From Gammaproteobacteria bacterium (GTDB lineage: Bacteria; Pseudomonadota; Gammaproteobacteria; Enterobacterales; Alteromonadaceae): a DNA stretch of 64,000 nucleotides. Both the position numbers and the translations under genes were made by a program. The notes below the pieces were generated by a model. The model was not told where the DNA came from, did not search any database, and worked only from the letters and a program-made list of their open reading frames with translations. The stretch covers positions 62,001 to 126,000 of the forward strand of contig JAHJZX010000030.1 of the NCBI GenBank assembly GCA_018826295.1, written 5' to 3'. The stretch's first letter is position 1, and each line of letters starts with the position of its first letter. This document shows positions 49,311 through 58,512 of this stretch, one piece after another.

Positions 49311-50078
49311 ATGAGTACCAGTTTAATTGAAATTGCTGTTGCCGAAATTAAACAGCTGGCCGTAGTTGAACCCAAACAAGCCAGTAAAAAGTTTGAGCTG
49401 ATAGCCAACACCATGAGCGACGAACAGTTGGTTGAAGTCATTGAGCAAATTGACATCGTTACGCTGACACAAATCAACAGCGAGCACGACATCTCCTTTC
49501 CGTCCATTATGTCTGAGTTGATGAGCCCGGAGCGCATCCGCGATATCGTTTGCCAGCAACCCTTGTACTGGGAAGAGAAAATTAAAAACAATGCTGAGGA
49601 ACTTCAACAGCATACCTTTGATTTTTTAACCTATTTAATTCGCACCCAGGATAGTGAAGACAAGCAGGCCGAAGTATTAGAGTGTATTGCTGAAGATCCG
49701 GCCGGCTTATTTTATTTGTCTATTCCGTTTATCGAGCTGTACCGTGGCGAAATTCTTGAGTACGAAAACTACTGGGAAGATAAGCTTTACGAAGATGAAG
49801 AGCATTTAGAAGAAGCCGAAGCCTACACCGAGCGCAGCCAGACAGAAGAGGCTCACAACCTCGGTTTTGATGATCCACGCAGCTTACTGGCTCTGATCCG
49901 CCAGTTAACGCCCGACGTTGAGAACTCAATTAAAGCTTTGATCCGCAACGAAAACTCAGCCTGGGAAGGCATTATTAGCAAGTTTGCTTCAGAGCTGGTT
50001 TTACAGGCGAAAGAGAAAAACAGCCAAAGCAGTGACGAGTACAGCGAAGTAGACGAGATGTTCAGCTTTCTCGATTAA
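49311..50078 (+). CDS. Hypothetical acidic helical protein
   Basis: A 255-residue, very acidic protein not recognised. It is predicted mainly helical by eye, with repeated Leu/Ile spacing (like HEAT-type repeats) and a Glu-rich segment near 155-180 (EDEEHLEEAEAYTERSQTEE). No membrane segment. AAGGAG lies 10 bases before the ATG. It lies 5 bases after the Asp-tailed gene and ends 24 bases before the next start, so the genes are one unit. Confidence 0.75.
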   Translation: MSTSLIEIAVAEIKQLAVVEPKQASKKFELIANTMSDEQLVEVIEQIDIVTLTQINSEHDISFPSIMSELMSPERIRDIVCQQPLYWEEKIKNNAEELQQHTFDFLTYLIRTQDSEDKQAEVLECIAEDPAGLFYLSIPFIELYRGEILEYENYWEDKLYEDEEHLEEAEAYTERSQTEEAHNLGFDDPRSLLALIRQLTPDVENSIKALIRNENSAWEGIISKFASELVLQAKEKNSQSSDEYSEVDEMFSFLD

Positions 50079-50102
50079 GCAGTGACGGAAAAGGATAGCA
50101 CC

Positions 50103-50996
50103 ATGCAGTTAATGCTACGCGATGGCAGCACAGGGCCGTTTTTAAGCCGGGTGATCAGCAAGGCTGTCGCCGATGACAACCTTACGGCAGCCGGATTACA
50201 GCAAATAAAAAGCAAAGCTGTGCTGATGAGCCTGAAATTTGCTGATAAGTTTTACAACAAGTACAAAATGCACTTGCTGGAACAAGCCGCATACGACGTG
50301 ATAGGCATTGTCAGTTTAGGCTTGCAGGAACTGGCACAGGACGACCAGCGACAGGCGCTATCAGTATTGCTGGCACCGGAAGGTCTGGTAAAGCCGTTTC
50401 AAAAAGGCTGGACTATGCTGGCGGCTGTCAGCAAAAAAACCGGTAAGGCATCCCTGTATGGTGATGTTGCTGAGCAGTTGCTGCAAAGTATCTCTACCCC
50501 ACCAGACGCCGAAGACTGGGACGGCTACCAGCAATACCAACTGGCGTTAACCGAACACCGGCGCAGTCAGTCGATGCAGTTGCTACAACAACAGTTTTAC
50601 GCCCGCACACACTTTGACGAATTTGAGCATTTCAGCTTAGAAGAAGTATTGGCCGAAGTCGTATTTTACCGCGCCCTTACCGGTGGTGATAAAGTACGGC
50701 AAGATTTAAAAAAACGCCTGCGCAGCATAAGTTTACAACCGCACTGGTTTAACGACAGCTTTTTTGCCATGCAAACTGAAGCCACGCTGGCAGAATTACC
50801 TGCCGCCAATGCCGACGCCATTCGTGCTGACTTAGGCCAGCACTTTGTGCCCTCTCTGCTGCGTACACTGTTTTTTGTCAAAGACTATCAGGCGCTGCAG
50901 CTAAAGGATGCCACACCAGAAAAATTGGATGCTTTTGAAGGTAAACAAGGCCTGGATAACCCCTTGCTGGGCTGGCCACAATATATAGAGCTATAA
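50103..50996 (+). CDS. Hypothetical protein, last gene of the J-domain operon
   Basis: A 297-residue soluble protein not recognised. Mostly helical and Leu-rich; no motif of a known enzyme. The ATG at 50103 has AAGGA 7-8 bases upstream; a GTG at 50082 would add seven residues. It starts 24 bases after the acidic protein gene. Its presence in the run with the J-domain and acidic proteins suggests one complex or pathway; the function cannot be named. Confidence 0.72.
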   Translation: MQLMLRDGSTGPFLSRVISKAVADDNLTAAGLQQIKSKAVLMSLKFADKFYNKYKMHLLEQAAYDVIGIVSLGLQELAQDDQRQALSVLLAPEGLVKPFQKGWTMLAAVSKKTGKASLYGDVAEQLLQSISTPPDAEDWDGYQQYQLALTEHRRSQSMQLLQQQFYARTHFDEFEHFSLEEVLAEVVFYRALTGGDKVRQDLKKRLRSISLQPHWFNDSFFAMQTEATLAELPAANADAIRADLGQHFVPSLLRTLFFVKDYQALQLKDATPEKLDAFEGKQGLDNPLLGWPQYIEL

Positions 50997-51020
50997 GCTG
51001 CAACAATTAACGGAAGTACA

Positions 51021-51572
51021 ATGAGCAGAGGTAGCATAATTAAACATCTTTACCATCTGGCAAGTGCGCTACTACTCTGCCTGGTGCCACTGCACAATGC
51101 CTGCGCCAGTACAGAAGACACCGCTGCGGATGTGCTGCGTGTAGCCCTGCCCGCTGCAGCCTGGGGCATGACGCACTATCTGGACGACGCTGAAGGCAGC
51201 AAGCAATTTTACTACAGCTTTGCCGCCACTGTGGCTACAACTCTGGTGCTGAAGACCGCCATTCACAAAAACCGCCCGGATGGCTCAGACAACGACGCTT
51301 TCCCGTCCGGCCACACCTCCATGGCGTTTCAGGCGGCGGCTTTTATGCAGCGTCGTTACGGCTGGCAATACGGCGTACCGGCCTATGCTCTGGCAACTTA
51401 TGTTGGTTACAGCCGGGTAAACAATGATCACCACGACAGTCGCGACGTACTGGCCGGCGCGTTAATCGGCATTGCTGCCAGCTATTATTTTGTCGAGCCG
51501 TTTTATGGTGTACAGGTAACACCAACCGCAGGTTTAAATGGCGTGGGTTTGCAATTAAGTGCGACGTGGTAA
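51021..51572 (+). CDS. PAP2 family phosphatase
   Basis: A 183-residue membrane protein with the three acid-phosphatase motifs: KTAIHKNRP (K-x6-RP), PSGH and SRVNNDHHDSRD (SR-x5-H-x3-D). An N-terminal hydrophobic segment may be a signal. It would remove phosphate from a lipid or polyprenyl phosphate at the membrane, such as undecaprenyl pyrophosphate. GGAAG precedes the ATG. It follows the J-domain run by 24 bases, but its relation to it is unclear. Confidence 0.9.
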   Translation: MSRGSIIKHLYHLASALLLCLVPLHNACASTEDTAADVLRVALPAAAWGMTHYLDDAEGSKQFYYSFAATVATTLVLKTAIHKNRPDGSDNDAFPSGHTSMAFQAAAFMQRRYGWQYGVPAYALATYVGYSRVNNDHHDSRDVLAGALIGIAASYYFVEPFYGVQVTPTAGLNGVGLQLSATW

Positions 51573-51622
51573 CGACGAAAGCCTATCAACACATGCAAAA
51601 GTCACATTAAAGGGATCACTGC

Positions 51623-52153
51623 CTACCACTTTTTAGCTGCTTGAAACACAGGCATCGCTTTAGTGATGCGGCTAACAAAGTCGGTTTGCTGTGACGAGGG
51701 CGTGCCGTCAATATTAATCACCTGGCGCAGCAGAACTACTATTGATTCAACCTGTTCGGCAGTCAGTTTGTCATAAACCCGTTGCGCAGCAAGCTCAGGA
51801 TTTTGATAAAACTCTTGACCATTACCAATCAAATGCACGCTGGACGACAGTAACTGCTTAGCCGCATTGTCTGACAAATGAAACTCTTTGCAGAAAATAG
51901 TTAACAAAGCAGTTTTCTGGCTGGCGGTTACATCGCCATCTACTTTAGCTGCTGCCACCAAATACAAGGCGGCCACATCCAGCGGTTGGTCCAGCTTAAA
52001 CATCGGGTTAAGATCATGTTGTTTGCGATATTTACGCCGCCGGTGCCAACTAAACGGATTTAACCAGCCAACATCTACCCCTGCTTCCGTCAGGCGGTTA
52101 AGCAAAATCAAAATAGTAACCAGCGCGCCCAATACACCAAGGATAATGTGCAT
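51623..52153 (-). CDS. TerB-like (DjlA N-terminal-like) membrane protein
   Basis: A 176-residue protein with an N-terminal membrane helix (residues 3-19), a basic linker (HRRRKYRKQHD) and a helical domain like TerB. The segment AALYLVAAAKVDGDVTASQKTALLTIFCKEF carries the usual acidic pattern. DjlA proteins join such a domain to a J-domain; here the J-domain is missing, but a free J-domain gene lies 3.5 kb away. Function unknown. The 250 bases beyond its start hold no gene that could be seen. Confidence 0.72.
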   Translation of the reverse strand: MHIILGVLGALVTILILLNRLTEAGVDVGWLNPFSWHRRRKYRKQHDLNPMFKLDQPLDVAALYLVAAAKVDGDVTASQKTALLTIFCKEFHLSDNAAKQLLSSSVHLIGNGQEFYQNPELAAQRVYDKLTAEQVESIVVLLRQVINIDGTPSSQQTDFVSRITKAMPVFQAAKKW

Positions 52154-52403
52154 CCCGTTAAACTCCCCGCAATAAAGTTGTACAAAATTAATCTGTTTTA
52201 ATTTTTATGACAACAACAAATTATCAGTGTGTATAACATTCTCCGAAACTGAGCAAACATCACACTTAACCTATGCAGTGCTACTGCAATAGCCAATAGG
52301 CATTTCTCTAAAAGCTTATTCACGATTCAATATAAGACATTATCATTTATCACTGTAATAGCCGCGGTTTTCTTAGCCGGAAAACCCGACGGCGGTAGCT
52401 TTG

Positions 52404-52982
52404 TTAGCTCAGTTTACTTAACAGATTGGCTTTCACTGCCGGCCATTCGCTGGCAATAATTGAATACACCACTGTATCCCGGTACGAGCCATTTGGCATG
52501 ATCTGATGGTTACGTAGTATACCGTCTTGCTTAGCGCCCAGCCGTTCAATGGCTGCACGTGATGCTCTGTTAAAGTAGTGCGTACGAAACTCAGCCGCGA
52601 TGGCATTTAACGACTCAAACAAATTGGCCAATAGCAGCAGTTTGCATTCGGTGTTCACCGGCGTTCTTTTGGCAGAATCGGCATACCAGGTATAGCCAAT
52701 CAATGCCCTTCTGTTTGCCGCATCGACATTGTAGTAGCGAGTTGTTCCGACAATGTCACCTGTTGCCAGCGACTTTACCGCATAAGCAACATCACCACAG
52801 GCAGCGGCAGTAATGGCTTGAGAAACATAATCGGCCATCTGATCTGCCGCCGGCACATGCGCAAACCATAGTTTGTCAGGCTCGCCGTCGGCAACCGCCC
52901 GTTGCAGCGCCTCAATATGATGTTCAGCTAACGGTTCCAGTGTTACAAAACGACCCGCTAATTCTTCCGTCTTAATCCACAT
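52404..52982 (-). CDS. GNAT family acetyltransferase (RimJ/RimL-like)
   Basis: A 192-residue N-acetyltransferase. The opening MWIKTEELAGRFVTLEPL and the GTTRYYNVD, RALIGYTWY and RTHYFNRASRAAIERLGAKQDG blocks fit the GNAT_3 group, where the last block binds acetyl-CoA. The substrate may be a ribosomal protein N-terminus or a small amine. The Met at 52982 fits the family; the frame is open to 53018. Flanked upstream (in its own direction) by the helicase gene on the same strand. Confidence 0.88.
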   Translation of the reverse strand: MWIKTEELAGRFVTLEPLAEHHIEALQRAVADGEPDKLWFAHVPAADQMADYVSQAITAAACGDVAYAVKSLATGDIVGTTRYYNVDAANRRALIGYTWYADSAKRTPVNTECKLLLLANLFESLNAIAAEFRTHYFNRASRAAIERLGAKQDGILRNHQIMPNGSYRDTVVYSIIASEWPAVKANLLSKLS

Positions 52983-53060
52983 ATCGAAAACATCCAAACT
53001 GTTGCCCGCTTTTAACATCCTTTATCGTCATGGTTAACGCAGGGTACCTGATAGTCCGCC

Positions 53061-54329
53061 CTATTTCGTGCGGCGTGGTTTAGCCTTCGGCTTGGCACTG
53101 GCATTGCCCTGCAGCTCAATCACGGTTTCGCTGGCTTTGTTAGAGCGGCCTGACAATACCTTGCGCGAAATACTCTTTAACAGCGAACCGCGATTACTGA
53201 CTTCAAAACCCGGCTTAACAATGCGTTTGATATCGCTGCCAATCAGCTTTTGAATACGCTCTAAGGTTTGTTCTTCTTCACGGCTGACAAAAGAAATAGC
53301 ATTACCACTGGCTCCGGCGCGGCCGGTACGACCGATGCGGTGCACGTAATCTTCCGGCAAATACGGCAGATTAAAGTTAACCACATAATCCAGCCCCTGA
53401 ATATCCAAACCGCGGGCGGCCACTTCGGTGGCAATAAGCACCTGTAATTTCGCCGATTTAAACTCAACGATAGCCCGGCGGCGTGCGCCCTGGCTTTTAT
53501 CGGCATGACATACTGCTGCGTCAATCTTTCGTTTTTGCAAACCAGCTAACAGCCGATCTGCCTGTTCTTTAGTACTGGTAAATACCAACACCTGAAACCA
53601 GTTATGCTCTGCCAATAGCTGTTCAAATAACTCAATTTTACGGCTTTCTTCTACCTCATAAACCACATGATTTACCGTATCTGCGGTACTATTGGTTTTC
53701 GCCACCCGGATCTGCTGATGATTACGCAGAATTTTATGCGACAGCTCGTTCACCGCCGGTGACGTTGTGGCAGAAAACAGCAGGGTTTGCCGTGTAGTCG
53801 CGGTCATTTGCAGCAACTTCAGCACATCGGTAATAAAGCCCATATCCAGCATCCGGTCGGCTTCATCCAGCACCACAAACTCCACATCGCTCAGTATTAC
53901 GTTGCCCAGTGCCATATGCTCTAACAAGCGGCCGGGTGTGCTGATAACCATATCGACGCCGGCAATCAGTTTATTGGCCTGGCCGCCCATTTTTACACCG
54001 CCGTACAGCGCGGTAACGCTCAGCGGAACAAACTGCGCATAAGCAGTTATCGCTTGCGCTAATTGCTCGGCCAGTTCGCGGGTTGGCGTAAGGATCAACG
54101 CCCGTGGCCGGCGCTCAACGCTGGCTTTAGGCTTGTCCAGCATGCGCTGTAATAACGGAAGAGCAAAAGCAGCGGTTTTACCGGTACCGGTTTGCGCTGT
54201 GACCTGTAAATCTTTACCGCGTCGCGCCGGCACTATGGCCTGCTGCTGTACCGGTGTCATTTCACTGTAGCCACATTCAACCAGCGCGCGTTGTAAGTCG
54301 GGTGCCAAATCTAAAGATGAAAATTGCAT
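53061..54329 (-). CDS. DEAD-box RNA helicase (RhlE-like)
   Basis: A 422-residue RNA helicase with all core motifs: Q-motif MTPVQQQAIVP, AQTGTGKT, PTRELAEQ, STPGRLLE, VLDEADRMLDMG, SATTSP, VLIATEVAARGLDI and HRIGRTGRAG. A short basic C-terminal tail follows. RhlE-type helicases act in ribosome assembly and RNA turnover, often in the cold. AGAGGAA precedes the ATG. GTGKT with a final PRRTK tail is typical. Confidence 0.94.
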   Translation of the reverse strand: MQFSSLDLAPDLQRALVECGYSEMTPVQQQAIVPARRGKDLQVTAQTGTGKTAAFALPLLQRMLDKPKASVERRPRALILTPTRELAEQLAQAITAYAQFVPLSVTALYGGVKMGGQANKLIAGVDMVISTPGRLLEHMALGNVILSDVEFVVLDEADRMLDMGFITDVLKLLQMTATTRQTLLFSATTSPAVNELSHKILRNHQQIRVAKTNSTADTVNHVVYEVEESRKIELFEQLLAEHNWFQVLVFTSTKEQADRLLAGLQKRKIDAAVCHADKSQGARRRAIVEFKSAKLQVLIATEVAARGLDIQGLDYVVNFNLPYLPEDYVHRIGRTGRAGASGNAISFVSREEEQTLERIQKLIGSDIKRIVKPGFEVSNRGSLLKSISRKVLSGRSNKASETVIELQGNASAKPKAKPRRTK

Positions 54330-54454
54330 AAGAGTTCCTCTGTAGATTAGCTACAGTAAAAAAATGAGGGCAGAATATACAGTATTTTAGCGCTGTAGCA
54401 GAGCTTTGTTTGTTTTTAACGGCATTTAAGCTGTTATTGCGCTGGCGCAACATA

Positions 54455-54476
54455 GCAAGGGCAGCGCTGCCCTTGC
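54455..54476. repeat. Perfect 22-bp palindrome
   Basis: GCAAGGGCAGC directly followed by its reverse complement. It lies between the helicase and DUF6172 genes, both on the minus strand. There is no T-run on either side, so it is not a standard terminator; it may be a REP-like unit or a protein-binding site. Confidence 0.6.
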
Positions 54477-54492
54477 GACAAAAAACGCAGCG

Positions 54493-54819
54493 TTACTCAC
54501 CGTCGTCGTCAGCGGCATCAGCTTCGGCTACTGTCGGGCGCGGCTTGTGCTTGCAGGCACGGGCCAGAATTTCAATGTAGAACGACGGTAGTTCCTGCGC
54601 TACAGCGGCATCGATATGCTTATTAATTTCAGAGGTAAAAATTGTTGCTGCTACCTCTTCAGTTGCGCCAAAGCGGCAATCAAATGTCCAATAATCTGTG
54701 TCTTGCGGTAAGGTTTTACGCCGCTCGCGGTTTAAGTATTTTTTAATATCATACTTAATGGAGTCGACCAACCGGGCAGGTACCAGCTTCGGGTGCGTTA
54801 GTGCTATTGTCTTTTTCAT
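54493..54819 (-). CDS. DUF6172 family protein
   Basis: A 108-residue basic-then-acidic protein resembling DUF6172 (MKKTIALTHPKL, ARLVDSIKYDIKKYLNRERR and a WTFDCRFG block). Function unknown. The ATG at 54819 follows TAGGAA by 5 bases. The C-terminus is acidic (EADAADDDGE). Confidence 0.75.
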   Translation of the reverse strand: MKKTIALTHPKLVPARLVDSIKYDIKKYLNRERRKTLPQDTDYWTFDCRFGATEEVAATIFTSEINKHIDAAVAQELPSFYIEILARACKHKPRPTVAEADAADDDGE

Positions 54820-54941
54820 CAAAATTCCTACAGAGGTGCCAAAGCTGAACCAGCTTTTAAACGCGCATTCTACATGGAAGCATTGACGATAACCGCTTCT
54901 ATCTGCAATTTTATGCTAAAAGCCAAGCTAAACACTGCACT

Positions 54942-55802
54942 TTAGCCAGGGCGACTACGCCTGGCCCAGAGCGCAAATAACGAGGCGCTGGCGAACATTA
55001 ATAAACTGTACACGCTGGGCGCTATCGACATGGCCGAATTTTGTAAAATGCCCGTGGTAATAAGTAGCGCTAAAGTACCGTTTTGCAGGCCGACTTCCAG
55101 GCAAATAGTGCGCGCCTGATCCTCGTGCTGCAGCAGCCACTTGGCCAGCAAATATCCGAGCAACATGGTGCTGAGGTTAAGCAACAAGGCCGCCGGGCCG
55201 GCAGCTAACAGATAGCGCCACAGCTCATCGCCTAAATCGACCGCAATGCTGATAATTAACAGCGCCAGCACCAGGATGGAAAACTTGCTGATATAAGGCT
55301 CGGCTAACCGGCTAAAGGCCGGCCATTTCGCCCGCAGTAGCATGCCCGCCAGCACCGGCAATACGCTAACGACCATTAAAGTCAGCCAGGTGCGAAATAC
55401 CGGCAACTTCAAATTCGCATCCGATCCGGCATAAAAACCTATCGCCCAGGCTGCCAGCAGCGGAATGGTAAAAGGTGTTATAAAGCCCACCACCGCAGTA
55501 AGAGATACCGACAAACCGACATCGGCTTTGCTCAAATAGCTGTACAAATTAGAGGTCGTACCGCCCGGACACAACGCTAAAATAAACAGTCCTATTGCCA
55601 GTTCTTCCTGCAATCCAAACAGTGCTATCACAGCAATGGCGGCCAGCGGCAGCAGCAACAGCTGTGCCAGAACACCAAGTAAAAACCCCTTAGGTGAAAG
55701 CAACACCCGGGAAAAATCCGCTACGCGCAGGCTCATGCCCACGCCGGTCATAATCAGGATCAGTGCTATAGGTAAACCAATTTGGGTCAGGGTTGCGAAC
55801 AT
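54942..55802 (-). CDS. Bile acid:sodium symporter family transporter
   Basis: A 286-residue inner-membrane protein with about nine helices, of the BASS family. ALCPGGTTSNLYSYLSKAD is the conserved Na+-binding crossing segment, and CLEVGLQNGTLAL is the second one. Substrates of bacterial members include organic anions such as pantoate or pyruvate; none is indicated here. It stands alone. Confidence 0.9.
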   Translation of the reverse strand: MFATLTQIGLPIALILIMTGVGMSLRVADFSRVLLSPKGFLLGVLAQLLLLPLAAIAVIALFGLQEELAIGLFILALCPGGTTSNLYSYLSKADVGLSVSLTAVVGFITPFTIPLLAAWAIGFYAGSDANLKLPVFRTWLTLMVVSVLPVLAGMLLRAKWPAFSRLAEPYISKFSILVLALLIISIAVDLGDELWRYLLAAGPAALLLNLSTMLLGYLLAKWLLQHEDQARTICLEVGLQNGTLALLITTGILQNSAMSIAPSVYSLLMFASASLFALWARRSRPG

Positions 55803-55900
55803 ATAACAGCCTGTTGCACAAAAAACACCACGTTACCCTAATATCAGGCGACTGACAAAGCGCTTTAATATCATCGGATGCCGCGCTGCCAGCAATAGAT

Positions 55901-56689
55901 TTACAACGGCAACGGGTTATCGGCGCCCGGCCACAGCTGTTGCAACTGCCGGCAAAACAGCTCAAGGTTGCCGCTGCTGTAAAATAGGTCGCTGACGCTG
56001 CTACCGGCATCGGCCAATAACTTTGCCTGCAGTAAGCGCTGCTGCAGCTGTTTGGCCACAGCCGCTTCGGTACGGATAATAGTCACCGCCGGCCCGGCGA
56101 TGGCTGCAATCTCAGCAGCGACAAAATTGTAGTGGGTACAACCCAACACCAGCGTATCGGCGCCTTTGTCCAATAAGGGGTTAATATAACTTTTCAGCAG
56201 CGCCTGCATAGCGGTGCCGTTAAAATCCAGGCTTTCTATCAGCTGTACCAATTGCGGGCAAGGCTGCAGTTCAATGCGGGCCTGACCGGCAAAGCGCTGC
56301 GCCAAATTAGCAAAGGCTGGAGTTTGCAAAGTACGCGGCGTGGCTAAAACCCCCACTACCCCGCTTTTACTGGCCAGCACCGCCGGTTTTACGCCCGGCT
56401 CCACCCCGATAACCGGCAGCGGGCATTCTGCTCTTAATCTGGCAATAGCGGCAGTGGTGGCGGTATTGCAGGCTACCACTATGGCTTTAACCGCCTGTTG
56501 TTGCAGATGCTGGCTAATCAGCTGCATACGCTGGTAAATATACGCATCCGTTTTTTCGCCATAGGGCGCATGGCCAGTATCGGCAACGTAAATCAGCCGC
56601 TCGTTTGGCAGCAGCTCACGCACCGCCCGGGCAACCGACAGCCCGCCGATACCAGAGTCAAAAATACCTATTGCTGCAGAGTTAACCAT
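55901..56689 (-). CDS. murI: Glutamate racemase
   Basis: A 262-residue enzyme making D-glutamate for peptidoglycan. The two catalytic Cys are in VVACNTATT (Cys74) and VLGCTHYNF (near Cys185). GIFDSGIGGLSV and DTGHAPYGEK are typical. Complete in length. Divergent from the LysE gene over 165 bases. Confidence 0.95.
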   Translation of the reverse strand: MVNSAAIGIFDSGIGGLSVARAVRELLPNERLIYVADTGHAPYGEKTDAYIYQRMQLISQHLQQQAVKAIVVACNTATTAAIARLRAECPLPVIGVEPGVKPAVLASKSGVVGVLATPRTLQTPAFANLAQRFAGQARIELQPCPQLVQLIESLDFNGTAMQALLKSYINPLLDKGADTLVLGCTHYNFVAAEIAAIAGPAVTIIRTEAAVAKQLQQRLLQAKLLADAGSSVSDLFYSSGNLELFCRQLQQLWPGADNPLPL

Positions 56690-56854
56690 AGTGCGCCCGT
56701 TACTGAATTAAGGCGGCAAAATTAGCATATATTCCGCGGTTTTTTTGACATTTTGTCAATTATACAGCGGAGCAAAGGTCAATTTTGTGCAATACAGCGC
56801 CGCCGCTGCCAGCGATAGTAGCTGTCCTGTTGCCTTAATACGGAATTACACTAC

Positions 56855-57445
56855 ATGACCTTGTCACTTATCAGCTCTATGGCACTGTTTGCCTTAGCCG
56901 CCTCTCTGTCTCCCGGCCCCGTTAACCTGGTATCTGTCAGCAGCGGTGCACGTTATGGTGCAGCTGCGGGCATACACTTTATCAGCGGTGCTACCCTGGG
57001 GTTTATTGGCTTATTTTTAATTATCGGGTTTGGTCTGCAGCACATTATAAGCGTCTTACCCTGGCTCACTACCGCGTTGCAATGGCTGGGGATCAGCTTT
57101 TTGCTGTATCTGAGTTACCGGCTATTTACCGACAACGGCGGAGCCAACGGGCAAACCGATAGCAAAGCGCCAAACTTTATTACCGGCGCTGTTATGCAGT
57201 GGTTAAACCCTAAGGCCTGGCTGGCGGCAGTAGCCGGTATTGTGGCTTATATTCCCCAAGCCAATACAGACCACGTGTTAATATTTGCTGCGGTGTATTT
57301 GCCTGTGTGCTGGCTGTCTTTAGCCGTTTGGCTATGGGCGGGCATAGCACTGGGGCGACGGGTGCAAAGTGCGGCCGGCATGCGTTTATTAAACAAGACT
57401 CTGGCGACGCTACTTGCGTTTAGCTGTATCCTGCTGTTGCTGTAA
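56855..57445 (+). CDS. LysE family amino-acid exporter
   Basis: A 196-residue membrane protein with about six helices. The LysE/RhtB signature is near the start (ASLSPGPVNLVSVSSGARYGAAAG), with MQWLNPKAWLAAVAGI later. It would export an amino acid or related molecule. Its 3' end overlaps that of the convergent AraC-type gene by 36 bases; AraC/LysE pairs are common, so the regulator may control it. Confidence 0.92.
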   Translation: MTLSLISSMALFALAASLSPGPVNLVSVSSGARYGAAAGIHFISGATLGFIGLFLIIGFGLQHIISVLPWLTTALQWLGISFLLYLSYRLFTDNGGANGQTDSKAPNFITGAVMQWLNPKAWLAAVAGIVAYIPQANTDHVLIFAAVYLPVCWLSLAVWLWAGIALGRRVQSAAGMRLLNKTLATLLAFSCILLLL

Positions 57446-58270
57446 CTCCACACTACGATATTGTGCAGGTGTCGCCGCGACCCGCTGTTTAAATACGCGC
57501 TGAAAATGCGGCTGATCGCTAAAGCCGGTGTCATGCGCTATAGCCGCGATAGCCTTACCTTGCTTGAGTGCATCCTGCGCCATTTGGACCCGCCGGTTTA
57601 ACCGGTAGGCGTGTGGTGTCATATTAAAATGTCGTTTAAAGGCGCGCATGAGGTAGCCGGTGCTCAAACCAAAAGCAGCGCTAACCGTGTCAATAGCCGT
57701 ATCTTCCTCACAATGAGTAGCAAGATAATCGGCTACCCGGTACAGCTTGTCCGGTGCAGACAAAGTGGCAACTGCGACGCTGTGGTTATCCAGTTGCAGA
57801 AATAATTGCCGGAGATAAGTGCGCAAAACGGCGTCTTTTTCTGCCACAGAGCACAACGGCGAGCGCAGAGTTTCTGCAATAGCAACAAAACCGGCAAATA
57901 ACTGCGGACAACTCAAGGTATCTGCGGTGGTATCAAACCAACCCGGCTGCGATCTTACACCTTCTGTGTGTAAAAAAGCCGCCAACCAGTTTTTATCCAG
58001 ATGCATCATATAGTACGCCCAGGGCGAATTTTGCTGCGGGTTGCAGGCATGCACCACATCCGGGTTCATCATAACCAGGGCCCCGCTTTGCACATAATGC
58101 AACCGGTTGTGGCAAACAAACTCGCTCTGCCCGTCTAAAATGGCACCCACCGACCATTGTTGATGCGAATGCAGCGCATAGCTGACAAGGCGACCATCAA
58201 GCACCTGCCGCAGCTCCACGTAAGGCATGCCGGCGTTACGCCAGAACAACGGCTGAGTTGAAGGTGTCAT
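57410..58270 (-). CDS. AraC family transcriptional regulator
   Basis: A 286-residue regulator. The N-terminal cupin-like ligand domain has HSHQQWSVGAILDG. The C-terminal double helix-turn-helix includes AFGLSTGYLMRAFKRHFNMTPHAYRLNRR and DTGFSDQPHFQRVFKQRVAATPAQYR. AAAGGA precedes the ATG. It is convergent to and overlaps the LysE gene. The ligand is unknown. Confidence 0.93.
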   Translation of the reverse strand: MTPSTQPLFWRNAGMPYVELRQVLDGRLVSYALHSHQQWSVGAILDGQSEFVCHNRLHYVQSGALVMMNPDVVHACNPQQNSPWAYYMMHLDKNWLAAFLHTEGVRSQPGWFDTTADTLSCPQLFAGFVAIAETLRSPLCSVAEKDAVLRTYLRQLFLQLDNHSVAVATLSAPDKLYRVADYLATHCEEDTAIDTVSAAFGLSTGYLMRAFKRHFNMTPHAYRLNRRVQMAQDALKQGKAIAAIAHDTGFSDQPHFQRVFKQRVAATPAQYRSVELQQQQDTAKRK

Positions 58271-58405
58271 CTGTATATCCTTTAATGTTGACGCAGCAAC
58301 ATATTATCAGCGCCCGGCCGCAGCAGTTGCAACAGGCAGAAAAATTAGCATATTTTTACGCTGCTTTTGCCGGATGTTGGTATAAAAAAAGCGCAAGCCA
58401 GCAGC

Positions 58406-58460
58406 TTTATTTCAATGCGTTGCCTACTAAAAGCAATTATCAGCTACGCCCCTTTTTTTG
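58406..58460. repeat. 55-bp direct repeat, left copy
   Basis: From tttatttcaatgcgttgcct through agcaattatcagctacgccc to a run of seven T and G. The same stretch with a few changes recurs at 60796-60850. It bounds a 2.4 kb segment with three genes. The 240 bases around it, between the AraC and antiporter genes, hold no gene. Confidence 0.75.
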
Positions 58461-58512
58461 AATCTACCCTAACCTTGCCACTACAAATTAACGCCACACA
58501 ACTAGCATCACG

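Noticed and set aside
55690..56010. 106-residue minus-strand frame spanning the BASS transporter-murI gap
   Set aside because: Overlaps both genes in a different frame and has no ribosome site.
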